Shown here: positions 1 to 49,640 of the stretch, one piece after another | Numbering within the stretch: the stretch's first letter is position 1 | Layout: every line of letters starts with the position of its first letter | Source of the DNA: Bolinopsis microptera | Lineage: Eukaryota; Ctenophora; Tentaculata; Lobata; Bolinopsidae | Direction: 5' to 3' | Length of the DNA stretch: 64,000 nucleotides | Assembly (NCBI RefSeq): GCF_026151205.1 | Contig: NC_087078.1 | Coordinates: forward strand, 4,233,675-4,297,674 | The notes under the pieces: generated by a model | The model's database searches: none | Told to the model about the DNA's origin: nothing | What the model saw: the letters and a program-made list of their open reading frames with translations, nothing else | Made by a program: the position numbers and the translations under genes

Positions 1-81
1 AGTGTGTTATTAAACCTGTGATCGAGAATTATCTTGACGACATACATTCAAACAGACACACAAACACACAAACAAACATAC

Positions 82-37382
<37,301 letters not shown>

Positions 37383-37410
37383 TTTGAGCTAGCTACTGAA
37401 TAAAGCAGGT
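37383..37410 (-). promoter_or_regulatory. Splice acceptor just upstream of the PLEKHD1 start codon
   Basis: On the minus strand a branch-like TTAAC and the tract GCTTTATTCAG end at 37396, 13 bases before the ATG. Suggests a 5'UTR intron or a trans-splice site. Confidence 0.5.
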
Positions 37411-38539
37411 TAAGAATGAGATAAGATGATAATATAAAGATGATATATTGCAAACAGATTGTGAAAAAGTTACAAAAGTTGGAGATCTGCATACATGCAC
37501 TGGATCAGTGCATTTACAAGTTATGTGACTTCATTTACGCACCACTTGGAAGTAACCCAAACTAACAATCTGAAGCATATAAATGGTGAGAGCAGCATAT
37601 ATTATACTCAGCTGTAGTAATTAATCAACAGTTGGCAGCAGTTCAAAGTTACAGATAATTCTATGAGTGTCTCTGACCAAAAAAGGTTAATCTGTACCTT
37701 TCCTTCCTACTGTGCTAGTGTGCCTGGCTGCCTGCCAATCATTGCAATCAGTAGTCTAAACTTAACCTTTCGCAAGAATACACAGGTGACAAAAAAGCAG
37801 GTGAAAAAAACCGTGTAGCAAGCTTTTTAATTTTAAATGTTTATTTTGTAAAATTACACCTAAGTAACTTGAATCTCCTCAGCAAGATTAAATTTATAAT
37901 CTGTTAAAATTCATACAGAAATAGGCTCTAACTTGGAAGAATTTGTCTCAATAAACCTGGAGTATAGGTTTTTAGGATTGGTTAAACTGTAATAGGTTAA
38001 ACTGCAATACAGTCCACCTTCTAATATACTGCAATCGATTAACAATTTACAATTTATCAACCAATGCGGACAACAAGCTACACAAATTTATATCACATGG
38101 AATTGAATCGAAAACTAACACAAGCATGCAACCCATGGCTAGAGGGGGAAATTATTTTTCCAGTCATCACATGTGAGAGCTGCTGGAGATGAACAAGCAG
38201 GAAAAACTGCATCGAAATCTGACCTGGCGTTGCTGAGATATTGCACGCCAAAGTTTGAGGTTCACCAGTAATTACATGTAAAACTTTAACTCAAAAAAGG
38301 TAAAGCTCAACTTTTGGAAAAGACTGCCAAACCCAGGCCCTGAAACTTGGCACATGTGGTCCTTGGGCTGTCGTTGAAATCGTTATGTAACAAAATTTTA
38401 AATTTTGCCTTCGTTTTTGAAATATGAGGTAAACTTTCTTACAAAATTATCAAATATCACATTTATGATAATTTATTATGGATATGTATAAATGTCTATC
38501 CAACCAAGAATTCAGGAGGCAATTTACTTTTGGGCTATA
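37411..38539. other. Upstream region of PLEKHD1
   Basis: No repeat with clear ends. The promoter or a non-coding first exon may be here; I see no decisive TATA or initiator motif. Confidence 0.35.
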
Positions 38540-38547
38540 TGTTAGAC

Positions 38548-39159
38548 CAGAGGCGGCTCGTGGGAGCTGGCTGGCAGTTTTGTTGGGGGTCCAATCGATG
38601 GACTGGGGGGGGGGGGGGGGGGGGGGGAGGGGGGCTTGGGAGCCGGCTCAAGCTGATCCCTCCAAACTACCGATTACATTACACACAGGGCATTGTTATA
38701 TGTAATGTGTAACCCTTTACAGGCGACAGCAAACAAAAACAAAAACGTATAACATGGTTGAAACAGGACACCACACGTGTACGATCTCAGCCGCGCAGTA
38801 TCATAGCAGTCAATAGTTCAAACTGCAAAGGGTCCTGGACCCTCAAATCGAGCAAATCATAATAGATTACCTGTAGTGGGATGCGCACGATGTGCTTTGT
38901 AACGTTTACAATCAACTATGTGTTAAAACTGCGCGGCTGAGTAGTCCAATGGTAGGGTTGGACTCCCTACAACGCAAAATTTCACGAAGATCATGCGTGC
39001 GCTTACATTAAACGTATGATAGTGAATAAAGAGCTTTATATTGCGATTTGTTATTTCCTAACACTATTACTAATTACTATTTCTATTTTAAGCACCAGCC
39101 ACCAGATAATAATTTTAGGGCGTCCACGGACGCCTGGACGCCCTCAATAGCCGCCTCTG
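38548..39159. mobile_element. hAT MITE, 612 bp
   Basis: Ends CAGAGGCGGCTCGTGG and, inverted, CAGAGGCGGCTATTGAGG, typical of hAT termini, with a perfect 8-bp duplication TGTTAGAC (38540-38547, 39160-39167). Carries a 23-G run at 38605-38627. It is inserted near a diverged interspersed repeat. Confidence 0.92.
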
Positions 39160-39289
39160 TGTTAGACTGCTTTACGAGCATTTTCTGCTCCAAGAAAACA
39201 ACAATTTCAAGAAAACAACAATTTTATTTGGTATCAATTAAAGCAGACAAAAAATATATTTTATATATAACTAGCAGGACCTTTATACC

Positions 39290-39640
39290 AGATATACCTT
39301 TTACAAAAATACGTCCAAAAGGATCCAGGGTGATACAGGATCGGAGAGTGTAGACCGTGAAGTTTACTCATCCACCCTTGCCTCCTGATTTCTTGGTTGG
39401 ATAGAAATTTATGTAAACTGGGTCGTTTATACTCAAAGTCCCTTTATTAAAAGAAGTAGTATTATTTATGTCTGGAGTCAGCTTCATTCAATAATAACAA
39501 TATCAATATAATCAATATCAATATCAATATCAGACTAACCTATCGAATAAATTAAAACCTTACAAGGGTTTAAAAACGCCCAAAATCGATCTGAGAGTTT
39601 TTCAGTCTATAGCACAGTCACGATAGTAATAGTAAGTGTG
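39290..39640 (-). repeat. Interspersed repeat, copy 2 (inverted relative to 20552-20940)
   Basis: Contains GGGTGATACAGGATCGGAGA, GATTTCTTGGTTGG and GATCTGAGAGTTTTTCAGTC. A partial third trace, CCAACCAAGAATTCAGGAGG, is at 38500-38519 in the other orientation. Confidence 0.72.
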
Positions 39641-40100
39641 TGCCGCTGCAATTAGATTACTGCAATTTAAAATTGTTTGGATGTTGGAGTCCAATACAAG
39701 TATCTTTAAAGTCAACAGCCTGTGATTGTATTAATAGTGCATTGGTTATCAATTTTATCAAGCTAATGGAAGTTTCTAGGCTATGGCTTGAACTGAAAAT
39801 TTGTTTATGAACAGTGCTCCAAAGCTTGGCTGGATTAAAACAAAAAGGTATTTGATTTATTTAGAAGAATAACCGTTAGACTCGTTGTACGGTTTGAAAT
39901 TTTGATGAGAATACTCAACATCAAGATATAGTAGGTATAGTAAGTATAGACTGGTGCTTCGAAACAGCCTGTGGATAAAACGTCCAGATTCCAGGCATCT
40001 GTTGATAAAGGAATAAATTATCAACCAACCCTTTCCAGTCAGATAAGAGGTTATAAGTGAAATCCAAAAAAGTAAAATTTTTGTCAACCCAGATAAGATG

Positions 40101-40182
40101 TTACCTGAGGACCCCAGGCTATTATGTTCATTAACATAGAATATAGATTTGGCGGAATGACAGGCTGAGCGCGGCCCAGTAA
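40101..40182 (+). repeat. Interspersed repeat end, copy A
   Basis: TTACCTGAGGACCCCAGG...TTTGGCGGAATGACAGG, CTGAGCGCGGCCCAGTAA. Same sequence at 48197-48269 and inverted at 55290-55385. Confidence 0.85.
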
Positions 40183-40437
40183 ATAAGATGCAAATAGTAA
40201 TACATAAAAAGTTGTATGTATTGCTACGCGCGTGCTACAAAAGTGATCATATTCTAAAATCGAATTACTAATATATCCATTCGGAGAAAATAAAAATGAA
40301 AAGGTTTGAATAGCAAGGTCATTACAAAAGCGCAGTTTATATCCCCACCGAAAAGACAGTCCCCAAATTGCACGCATTGTGATTGTAGTAACTTCTTTCA
40401 ATGAATCGAGATCAAATATTTTGCATTGCATTTAAAA

Positions 40438-40500
40438 TCAATATATGCATATATATATTATGTAAATATATGCATATATATTATGTGAATATATTACACT
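40438..40500. repeat. AT-rich ATATGCATATAT repeats
   Basis: Low-complexity palindromic AT sequence. Confidence 0.85.
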
Positions 40501-40734
40501 GAATACTTATTTCTAAGTAAAAAGCACAATATCGTGCGCGTGAGTAACTTTTGTCGAAGTGCATCGAAAGTGCAATTTTAGCTTTAACGATTTCTCGTTC
40601 AATTTTGATCGATACAGTTCGTTACCTTAGTGCAGAATCAAGCAAGTTACAAAACTATTTCATACATATCAAATTAGATCATATATGTATTTATGTGTTT
40701 TCTGTTGAGGTATAGCGAGTCAGTTTTTGAGGAC

Positions 40735-41395
40735 TTTGCCGCGTCGACGCGCCGCGCGAATTATCATTCTTGCATTGCCAATTGTTGTAGCGCGATGCAC
40801 TACTGGGTCGCGCCGCGCATCAAATAATTCTTCTCGTTGATTCACGATGTCAATCCTTCGTATCTCGCCGATCTGCATACGTGTGGTTGCGAGAGGCATT
40901 ATTTGATGCGCGCGCGACCCAGTAGTGTATCGCGCTACAATTCCTCTCGCAACCACCTTTGGTAGATCGGCGAAATGCACCACTGTGCCTCACCGAGCTG
41001 CGAAGGATTGACATCGTGAATCAATGCCAATTGCCATGCATTAAATATTTCGATGGGCTGACATTGTCAATCAAAGTTAGCTGAATTGTAAGTGAACGTA
41101 ACCATTTCAAATTAGCAAAGAGATCAAACAATAACAAACAAAAACATGTATGCGCGGCACAGTTGACAAATTCAACAAATTTTTATTTATTATCTATTAT
41201 CATCTAATCTGAAACATACTTCGCGCGAGAAGTGCGCCTCGGCCAAATGCAGTATACAACGACACAACGTGTGGCTTGTAGCGCGATGCACTACTGGGTC
41301 GCGCCGCGCATCAAATAATTCTTCTTCGGTAGATCGGCAAGATGCACCACTGTGCTTCACCGAGCTGCGAAGGATTGACATCGTGAATCAACGTT
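40735..41395. repeat. GC-rich CpG-dense repeat cluster with direct and inverted copies
   Basis: GCGCGATGCACTACTGGGTC at about 40793 and 41280 (+) and inverted at about 40895-40940. GAAGGATTGACATCGTGAAT at about 41000 and 41370 (+) and inverted near 40840. A related inverted copy is at 55160-55205. Short open frames here are not genes. Confidence 0.8.
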
Positions 41396-42033
41396 AATTG
41401 GCAAATTATTATGTCTTGTCTTTACATTTTTTTTTTCATTTCACCCTTTTGTAAAGAGGCAATAGTGAAACTGAAAGGTTAAGAATGGTCGTTTTTGCAG
41501 AAAAACTTGGATTTTGGAGAACGAGGTAGGTGGGTTTAAATATATCGTCAGTCCTTACGTCCGTTGCCATGCAACGAAAAAGCCGCGCGCTTGAGGATTG
41601 CTTGCGGAGATGTGGTGTATTATAGCCAGACTGTGGACAATGAATGCGCGGCGCGAATGTATTTTAATGTATAATATACTATGGCCCATTTTGGCACGTG
41701 TAGTTTACTGATGTGTGTCAATATTATTATTATGAAGTGAGCTGATAATATATTTATATATATATAAGAGCTTATATTTATAGTTATAGGAAATGAAAAT
41801 ATAGCGTCCGCCAAAACGAAACAACGGGCGCAATTTTTGTTTATTTTGATATTAACTTAACCGCGAGCGGCGTGCCATTTCTTTACTTCCCGCACATTTG
41901 TTTTGCTGTTTTACTTTTTATTCGTTCCCGAAAAGAAAAGAGATGATGAGAAAACAAAAAAAACGATGTATAAAATGAGTAGCAAGCTTTCACCTAGCCT
42001 AGCCATGACACATGAGTCTGGTTGAATGTAATA

Positions 42034-42465
42034 TTAATTTTTAATTGTAAAATCATTAATTGACGATGTCGCTTCTGTAGTCGGTGAAACTGAAACTGGC
42101 CGCAGAGTAAACAGGTCAGGCAGGCAAATTGGTAGTTCAGAAAGTTGTCCGCCTGCCTGACAGGTGATTTCGTTAGATCCGGAGAGGACAAACCCTTCAT
42201 AGCATGTAACTCTGTAGATTTCATCTACGGGGACTTTGTTCAAGGCTGGCAAAACTGTTCCATCAATAACTTTTGGCTTATCACAGGTCTCGACTACACA
42301 GAAGTCACAGCTTTTTTTGCAATTCTTCATCATCCACTTGCGAGCTATTTTACAGTATCCTCGTGAACTTGCTGCATATGATTGGCATAAGTTAACAGGC
42401 TTGTTGTCCCTGCAAGCTGATGCTAGGTTGTGAACCCAGTATAGCAACACCAGTGCTATTATCAT
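42034..42465 (-). CDS. Secreted ShK-CCP (sushi) protein
   Basis: 143 residues in one exon. Signal peptide about 1-17 (hydrophobic MIIALVLLYWVHNLASA). ShK/SXC domain 18-56 with the six cysteines C18, C27, C38, C49, C53, C56 in the family's spacing. A four-cysteine CCP/sushi module follows (C61, C88, C102, C114), then a Ser/Thr-rich tail (117-143) with no membrane segment. ShK domains occur in channel-blocking peptides and in many ordinary secreted cnidarian and nematode proteins; the fused CCP argues for an adhesion or matrix role more than a free toxin, which is inference. Odd: the CCP lacks the usual Trp between cysteines 3 and 4. An upstream in-frame ATG would add 20 charged residues; I chose the inner ATG because it starts the signal peptide and follows an acceptor by 12 bases. 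Confidence 0.85.
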   Translation of the reverse strand: MIIALVLLYWVHNLASACRDNKPVNLCQSYAASSRGYCKIARKWMMKNCKKSCDFCVVETCDKPKVIDGTVLPALNKVPVDEIYRVTCYEGFVLSGSNEITCQAGGQLSELPICLPDLFTLRPVSVSPTTEATSSINDFTIKN

Positions 42466-42492
42466 CTTTCTCAGTTTCTGTAGAAACCAGAT
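42466..42492 (-). promoter_or_regulatory. Splice acceptor upstream of the ShK-CCP start codon
   Basis: On the minus strand CTGGTTTCTACAG ends at 42478, followed by a 12-base leader and the ATG. The same layout is seen in the other two genes. Confidence 0.5.
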
Positions 42493-42525
42493 TTTACAAT
42501 TCCTTGACCTAGATTGAATATGCAA

Positions 42526-44570
42526 GTTAAATTGATCAATTTTGTGATGAATCGTTCAGTTCAAGAAGAGATGAATTATTTTGCTGTCTATGTAAAGAGC
42601 AACATTTACGTACAATATACATATATAGTCCCAAAATATTGTCGGACAAGAGAGGTAAATCCATAATCTGTTGAAATTGTCACTTAAATTTAAAATACCT
42701 TAATTCATGAAGGACCTCTGAAATGGCATGATCTCTTAAATTGTTTTTAAAGATATTCATGATATTCATATATAACTAGGTAGTGCGCCATCGACAGTGA
42801 GCCGTGCGTGCCGACTGTAGGATGGTTTTTTAGCGCTAATTTCGGCCAGCTCAATTTTCTTCAAACAAATAGATATTGAGTATTCTTCCCGACCTCCGAT
42901 TGGAACAAAAATTGGTAAGCTTACTCATAGACTTACAAGGAAAGTGTCCGAAAAATTTAAAGCATATCCAACAATCAGACATTATGTTACAGCTAAAAGC
43001 AGCGTATTTTGCCCCATTTTGATCACTATATCAACTCCGATATCCACCAAATTTTCCGGACAGTTGTGAAAGCCCTATTGGAAGGTCGTCGCCAATTTTC
43101 AGAATGATCTCATTCAAGGAACCGAAGATATATTTGAATAATACGACAAAAATCAACGAATTTGGTCAAATTACGCGACTTTTACAGCTACTTTTGCTCC
43201 AAAAGCCGCGCACCATCAAATATGGCACCTAGGCGAAACTCATCGATCTTTCCAAAAAGGTACGAAAAATTTGGTATGATGAAAATTCTCACAGTCTCTA
43301 GAAAACACTAACAGTAACAGTGGCACAAAAATTTTTAAAATCCGAGCAAGTTTATTTTTATCGTGCACCCCCTATGCCCTAATAATAATATAATTATAAC
43401 CGCAAAGAAAAGATATGGTTGCAAATAATTATCATCATCGTTAAAATTAAGGGTCGCTCAGAACTTTGGGTGGCGACAGTACTTTGAACAATTAAGGGTA
43501 CCTAAAAGGTAAGGTACTGGAAAGAAAAAGAAAACAACACAAATGTGAATTTTGCAGTTTACTCATTTATATTGTGTATTGGAATTGGTAATGTCCAGCA
43601 AAAACGACCTTTAATGAAACAATCATGTCAAGTTCTAACGAAATATTCAGAAGCCCTCTCTGCATGAAATATTTAAAATTGCATCAGATTTATCTGTTAT
43701 CAGCCTATTTGGTAATTTTTAATTAGAATTTCCTTGGAACAAGAAAAAAATGTTACCCGCTGTGACCCTAAGCTGGTTACCTTAATCTTCTTTTAGCAGT
43801 ATATGGTAAATAATAAATATATTCTTATTATGGTGAAGTATTATCACAAGTTACCTAATAATATTATGTGTATAAGTACAGGTTCGAAGTGGAACATCGA
43901 GTTCGGTTCTGACTAGAACCTTCGAGATCGTCTGGAAGGGCTGATCTAAAAACAAGCTCTGCAGCTCGACTGCTCAGTATTTATAGCTAATCTAACTAGA
44001 CTAACGAGCTAGTTAACGAATATATGACATCCAACTTTGCTCTGCAAATACATTATCTTTCGCCGCGATTTTCGAGATCTTCGCAGCAATTTTGCCTAGT
44101 TTGGCATGTCGCGGCGCCGCGATTTTTACCTAAATGATCGCGATTTTCTTTTTGTCTTTAATTACGGTTAGTCACTATAATTATTGTATCAGTATCGTTT
44201 ATTATTGTTGATTGTTATTAGATATTATTATATCCGTGCGGCCGTTTTTTGAGATTCTTAATTAAGTTCATCGGTATAATGTGTACACTTTTAAGTTGTT
44301 GTATATAAATCTACTTCAGCGATGATTCTAGTACGATAGTCAGAAGCCTGTATCTTCCTGAAAGTGAAAGAGAGACAACCAACCTGGTCAACATCTTCCT
44401 AACCAGTTAAAATTTAGATTACCTTCCTTCCTCACATCATTGCTGCCACCCAATTTAAGGTAAATGGACTTTTGGCTTTGCTATGAAGACTTTCACTTAT
44501 TTAATATTCACATTGTTGTTTGTATTTACTACATTATTTTACTACCTTTATTTGACCATTGTTAATGCCA
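42526..44570. other. Stretch upstream of the ShK-CCP gene
   Basis: No gene recognised. The region 42775-43385 looks like an old repeat (long, GC-mixed, without a frame) but I found no second copy in the window. Confidence 0.35.
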
Positions 44571-44670
44571 TGGTCTGGCCCGGCGCGCTACTTCGTAGCA
44601 CTTGCCAATATTTCGAGAAGAAAGCGGCACGCGCTACTTCGAAGAAATTTAGACGAGTAACATCCGTCAA
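44570..44670 (+). repeat. Relic of the GC-rich repeat family
   Basis: AAGAAAGCGGCACGCGCTAC and TTCGAAGAAATTTAGACGAG correspond to 54570-54610 (AAGAAAGCGGCACG, TTTCGACGAAATTTATACAAG). Confidence 0.75.
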
Positions 44671-47600
44671 TACCTTTATTTACTCGTTTTAATTAGTTAT
44701 CTTCCAGATATAAATTGATCTAAATTTCTGAAGTGTATAATAGCAAATAAAATTTTCTGTCCTAAAATTTATCTTTTACAATTGAGAGTCTGGCCCTGGA
44801 CTGCATCCCTGAGTGAGTCTCAAACTGGGAGACATTCCATATTATCAGAATTTGAATTTCCATACTCTAGACCTAGTTAAAAAGAGCCCATTATACGTAG
44901 TTAAATAAATGCCGTCACAATCTAATGAAATATAATAAATAAATAATCTCTAAAAGTCATGGAAAATTACAAACACAAATCAGACCGTTAAGTAAGTTGA
45001 CGTGCTAAAATCCGAGCACACCTCTTAACTAACATTCCGTATGCTAAGCAGTTAATTTTCCCGCATTTCTGTGATACATTTTAATTTAACGAGTCATGAA
45101 GCAGTTTGTTTGCAATTAATTTTGTCCGCAGACCCGTCATAATTATATTATAAATCTTCACTAGTTAACTTTATTTTGAGCCTTGAAGTTTAGATACGGC
45201 CAGAGTTACGGAGCCAAAACCTTCAACAGGTCGAAACAGTCAACACAATGACATTAGCTCTTTTTAAACTTGTTGTTGCTGGAAGTGTCTCAATTTAGTT
45301 TTTTATATGCCGTCCACATTTTAATACAAATGTACTATAGATAAACACTATATTTCTCGGTCCGATGATGAGTTACATTTTAAAGTTAACATACCTCATC
45401 AGACTTTATTTGAAGTTGAACGGACATTAATTGGACGCTAGAGGCCTAAGCGTTCATTTAATGTCCATTCATTTTAATGTTCGTTCAAATTTTGGCGGAC
45501 GTCCTAAGTATAGATGGCCCCTTGAGCGTCCATTTTAATGTCCGTTCAAAATTATATCCGTTCACGCAATGTCCAGTCAAATAACTTTTAATAAGGTAGG
45601 AGTATTAAAGAGTGAGGTCACCTTATAAAATACATCCCAGAGGACTACCTGAGTTGTAATTGTATGGTACACGTTATTCTAGTTCGGTTTCTTTGTATTA
45701 TTAATATTATAAGATCGGAGCACTTATTCGGCTACGTTTATACTTTCTACTTGTAGGTTTATAACCTACCAAGACGCGCGCCTAGTTGGACTCGTCGACG
45801 GTATTGAAACAATCTGGAACAAATATTTTACGAGTATTACCCGTTAACTTTCTATTAATTTTAGGTATTACAAATCTAGAGAAAGAGAGATGCCATTGGC
45901 GCTGATCGATAACCTTTAATAAAGGTTTATTGTTAGTGGTTATGCAGTAGGCTTTATTGTTAGTGGTTATGCAGTAGGCCTTTTTAATTAATAGCCGCAG
46001 GCAACAAAAGAATAGCGAATTATAATTTAGAGAGGACCAGTGCTTTATTGCGTCGGTAAGTTATTTATAGATTGTAAATAATTATGTTAGGGTTATAATA
46101 TTTTGTGATTACCATGCTCATGATTATGCATATTCTCATTATTACAAGAAAAAGTATTGATTGAATGAGAAATGGTGAGTTATCATCAAGGTAGTGAGGG
46201 ACTTGCTTACTGTTATAGAAATATATCGCAAATAGGATATGTTTAATGTTTATTACTGCTTTAACAGTTTGCAGTTGATATTGATAATTGATGAAATCAG
46301 CGCGACTCTTTAAACCCTAAAGTACAAAAGGTGGGACCTGTTATTTGTTGATTCTGTGCAAACATTGCAGTAACCTTGACTCTAAAGTATTAATTAAATA
46401 TTTACTAGTAATGATAAAGTAATGATAAGTAATGATAAAGTAATGATAAAGTAATGATAAGTTCGGTAAGTGTTGCTGTACGTGGTACGTGTATATTGGT
46501 AGGATATGAGACTATTGAGGCGTTTAATTAATCAGTTATTATTGTTTTAGTCTTCGAATTGTCGTAGTACGTGGTCTGTAGTATATTGTCTGGCAATGAT
46601 ACTGGTTAACTGTATCGAGCACGTGCAAATCATACGTTTAACTGGCACGTTTTTATTAATATTAGATTCAGGGTCAAATTTAAGGTTAGAGTTCGCATAA
46701 GTTCAATAATATAAAAACATAATATATACATACAAATATTCAATTATTCACAGAGACTCACCCTTCCCGACTTTAGTATTAAATCTTAGCTGTTAAAAGT
46801 TAAGTAAGTACCATGAACTAGAAGCAGGACATTCAGACCCCAACAAAACTAATGGAATGGTCAACCTGAACTAATTTGTGCCGGAATGCGGCGACTAATT
46901 AAAAATTAAAACATGCGTTTTTGTAGAAATTAATTATAATCTTGCACATATTCATTAGGTGGAAAACCTCATGAAGCCCCCTTTTATACAGAATATACAT
47001 TGAGGTTTAAACAGAAAAACTATTCCATATTTCTAATCTGTTACAATACTGAATTTGGCTGTATTGTTAATTATAAACTAAACTGATGATGTAACTGTAA
47101 GGCAGTTCAGTTCGAAAGGACGTCACCAATATCAGATCTGTCATAAACTTGCTAAGTTTTAACACAGTTCAGTCGTGCTTCTCAGGACAGTGATAGCTTG
47201 TGTTGTTATTGAGTTACTAAGTTGACAATTAGTGTTTAACAAAATACGTCCAGTTCCTCGCTCTTCCTGCCTAGTACTATCTGGTATTATCTGTTTGCTT
47301 TGTATGAAACTGTACAAGAACGTTGGATTATCATTTATCAGTGCACGCGTTTTTCACATCTCGACATTGTATTTGAACGTAGTTGAGTAGAAATTTAGAC
47401 CGCTGGTACTCGTTTTGTTCAAAGATAGTTATTTCTGATAAATCTGTTAAGGTATATTTATTTTGCGAGCAATGAAAGCATTTCACAACTGCCGACCAAC
47501 CAAATTTAATACCATGTACAGGGTTCAACTTACTTGATTAGTTCAATTAGTTTAATTAAGATTTAATTAAAATCCCAGTCCGTCTAGCTTTCATCAAAAC

Positions 47601-48196
47601 GAACTTAATTCCAATCAATTAGACGTTTCTCCTTTTCCTTTCTCTCAATCCCAAACCATCATAGAAGAGATAATAGGATATATGCCCTAGACGCTCTTCT
47701 TGTGTCCTCGAAATCAATGTAATCTTTGCTTCCGACAAGTCTAGTTCAAATATATAATGACCTATTACAAGCCCTCCCCATGAGCTCCACTACTACCCTT
47801 CTCTTCTGTCCTCCATTGTCACGTACTACGTAGACGTCACGTACAGTTCAGTAGATTTACCATCTCTATTTCCCAGCGTAGTTGCAGTTAAAATAGACCA
47901 TTATTGATGTGGTCATGAACAAAAGCTCCTCCTATCAGCTCTGTAACCGTTTAGTATCACTACTAGCAGAAGCACTTGGGGAACTGCAGTGCTCGCAAAA
48001 TTAGCGTTTAAACCCAGCTACAGATCTATAGTTAGAGGAGCAGCTGACTCGCATGAGCTGCTAGATACACAGATTTATTATTCATCATTTACCCTGCTGT
48101 TGATGATGAGTCATTTGCTGATTCTTGTTCTGTAACTTTAACTCTATTTGATTGCGTCAACTCCACCCTTAAGACAATGGGTAATACTAAGTAATC
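44671..48196. other. Intergenic stretch
   Basis: Contains repeated TTTAATGTCC/GTTCA blocks (45418-45580), a duplicated TATTGTTAGTGGTTATGCAG (about 45928 and 45955) and TAATGATAAAG repeats (46405-46460). No gene seen. Confidence 0.4.
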
Positions 48197-48269
48197 TTAC
48201 CTGGGTACCTCAGGCTTTTGTTTTCGTAAAAAGATGTGGCGGAATGACAGGCTGAGCGCCGCCAGTAAT
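48197..48269 (+). repeat. Interspersed repeat end, copy B
   Basis: TTACCTGGGTACCTCAGG and GGCGGAATGACAGGCTGAGC, slightly shorter than copy A. Confidence 0.85.
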
Positions 48270-49363
48270 CAGTAATCAGGCTTAGAAATTATCATATTCT
48301 GTATATGTAATTGATTTTTCACCAACAGTATTAGCTCACTGTTCGTCCATTTAGCTGTCAAAGATTCTGAAACGCGTTATATTTTAGTGACTGATCAGAC
48401 ACATTCGACCAGAACTGACTAAATTCTTTTGCGAGGACTCTAGATCATTTTATTGGTTTGAATGTTGAGTCTTTAACACATTATGAAACTTCGTAACAGT
48501 TTATTAGTCAACTCATTTTAAATCGGCGTCTTTGAAACCATAATATAGTTATACTACTTACAACGAATTGATTGAAAACAGTATTGGAAATGATCATAAA
48601 ATCGTTTAAATTTTTATTTCAGAGCAGAATCTTCTTATTTCATATTTATTTTGCTTCGGTATTTTTGTATGGTAACTAGGAAACCGGCAAATTATATAAA
48701 GATCTTAAAAGGCAAGCGATGGTTTAGATACCAGACTGTGTTCACCAAAGGTTTCAATACACGAATAAAATTCTTTCTTTGACCCCCACTGGCCACTCCT
48801 GAACATTCGGCGTAGCGGACTTTGCAAAGACCCAATAGTGAATAGAGTCTGCAGTCCGCCACAACAACTGTTCTAGCTGTGCAGCATGTACACTACTATT
48901 ACTGTTTGGTTTGTTGCCATGTAAAAATAGCTGACTCCAGATAGGTCAAGGTGTAAGTTGTACAGTTATGAAGGTCTAGTCATATAGCTCTGGCCAGGGT
49001 AATTGCATTGGATCAGACTAAAAGTAGTGAGTAGTGATAGAGAGTAGTAGACTCCACAAGAAGCTTGTACCAGGTTACGGAACTTATAACGACCCTTAGC
49101 TTTGGGATCGTCTGAGTTTCTACTTTATATTCATCCTCTCATGTTTATGAGTGAGTTGTAAGAGCTTTATTGTTGCATTCCTCTCCAGAGGTCTGTTAAA
49201 TTAGACGCAACTTCGAGATGTAGCACCTGCTTAATTCTTTTGCCGTTTTGATTGCTTAAATGGTGCTCCCGATTTCAATTTAATTATACTTATCATCTTA
49301 TTATTCTATTAATACGATATGAATTGTGAAAACATTAAGCCCATAGCCAGTAACCATACTAAT
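48270..49363. other. Intergenic stretch, nothing recognised
   Basis: No repeat ends and no convincing frame. Confidence 0.4.
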
Positions 49364-49640
49364 AGTAACCACAGTAACCACAGTAACCACAGTAACCACA
49401 GTAACCACAGTAACCACAGTAACCACAGTAACCACAGTAACCACAGTAACCACAGTAACCACAGTAACCACAGTAACCACAGTAACCACAGTAACCACAG
49501 TAACCACAGTAACCACAGTAACCACAGTAACCACAGTAACCACAGTAACCACAGTAACCACCGTAACCATAGTAACCACAGTCACCACAGTAACCACAGT
49601 AACCACAGTAACCACAGTAACCACAGTAACCATACTAACC
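49364..49640. repeat. 9-bp tandem repeat AGTAACCAC, about 30 copies
   Basis: Almost perfect array. Both strands have open frames (Asn-His-Ser and Val-Thr-Val repeats) because nine is a multiple of three; they are artefacts. Confidence 0.98.

Noticed and set aside
40084-40431. 115-codon frame on the minus strand
   Set aside because: Its start overlaps the interspersed repeat copy A; composition is not protein-like and no splice signals fit.
40720-40983. 87-codon basic frame
   Set aside because: Lies wholly in the GC-rich repeat cluster and is repeated in part at 41190-41381 and 55124-55345.
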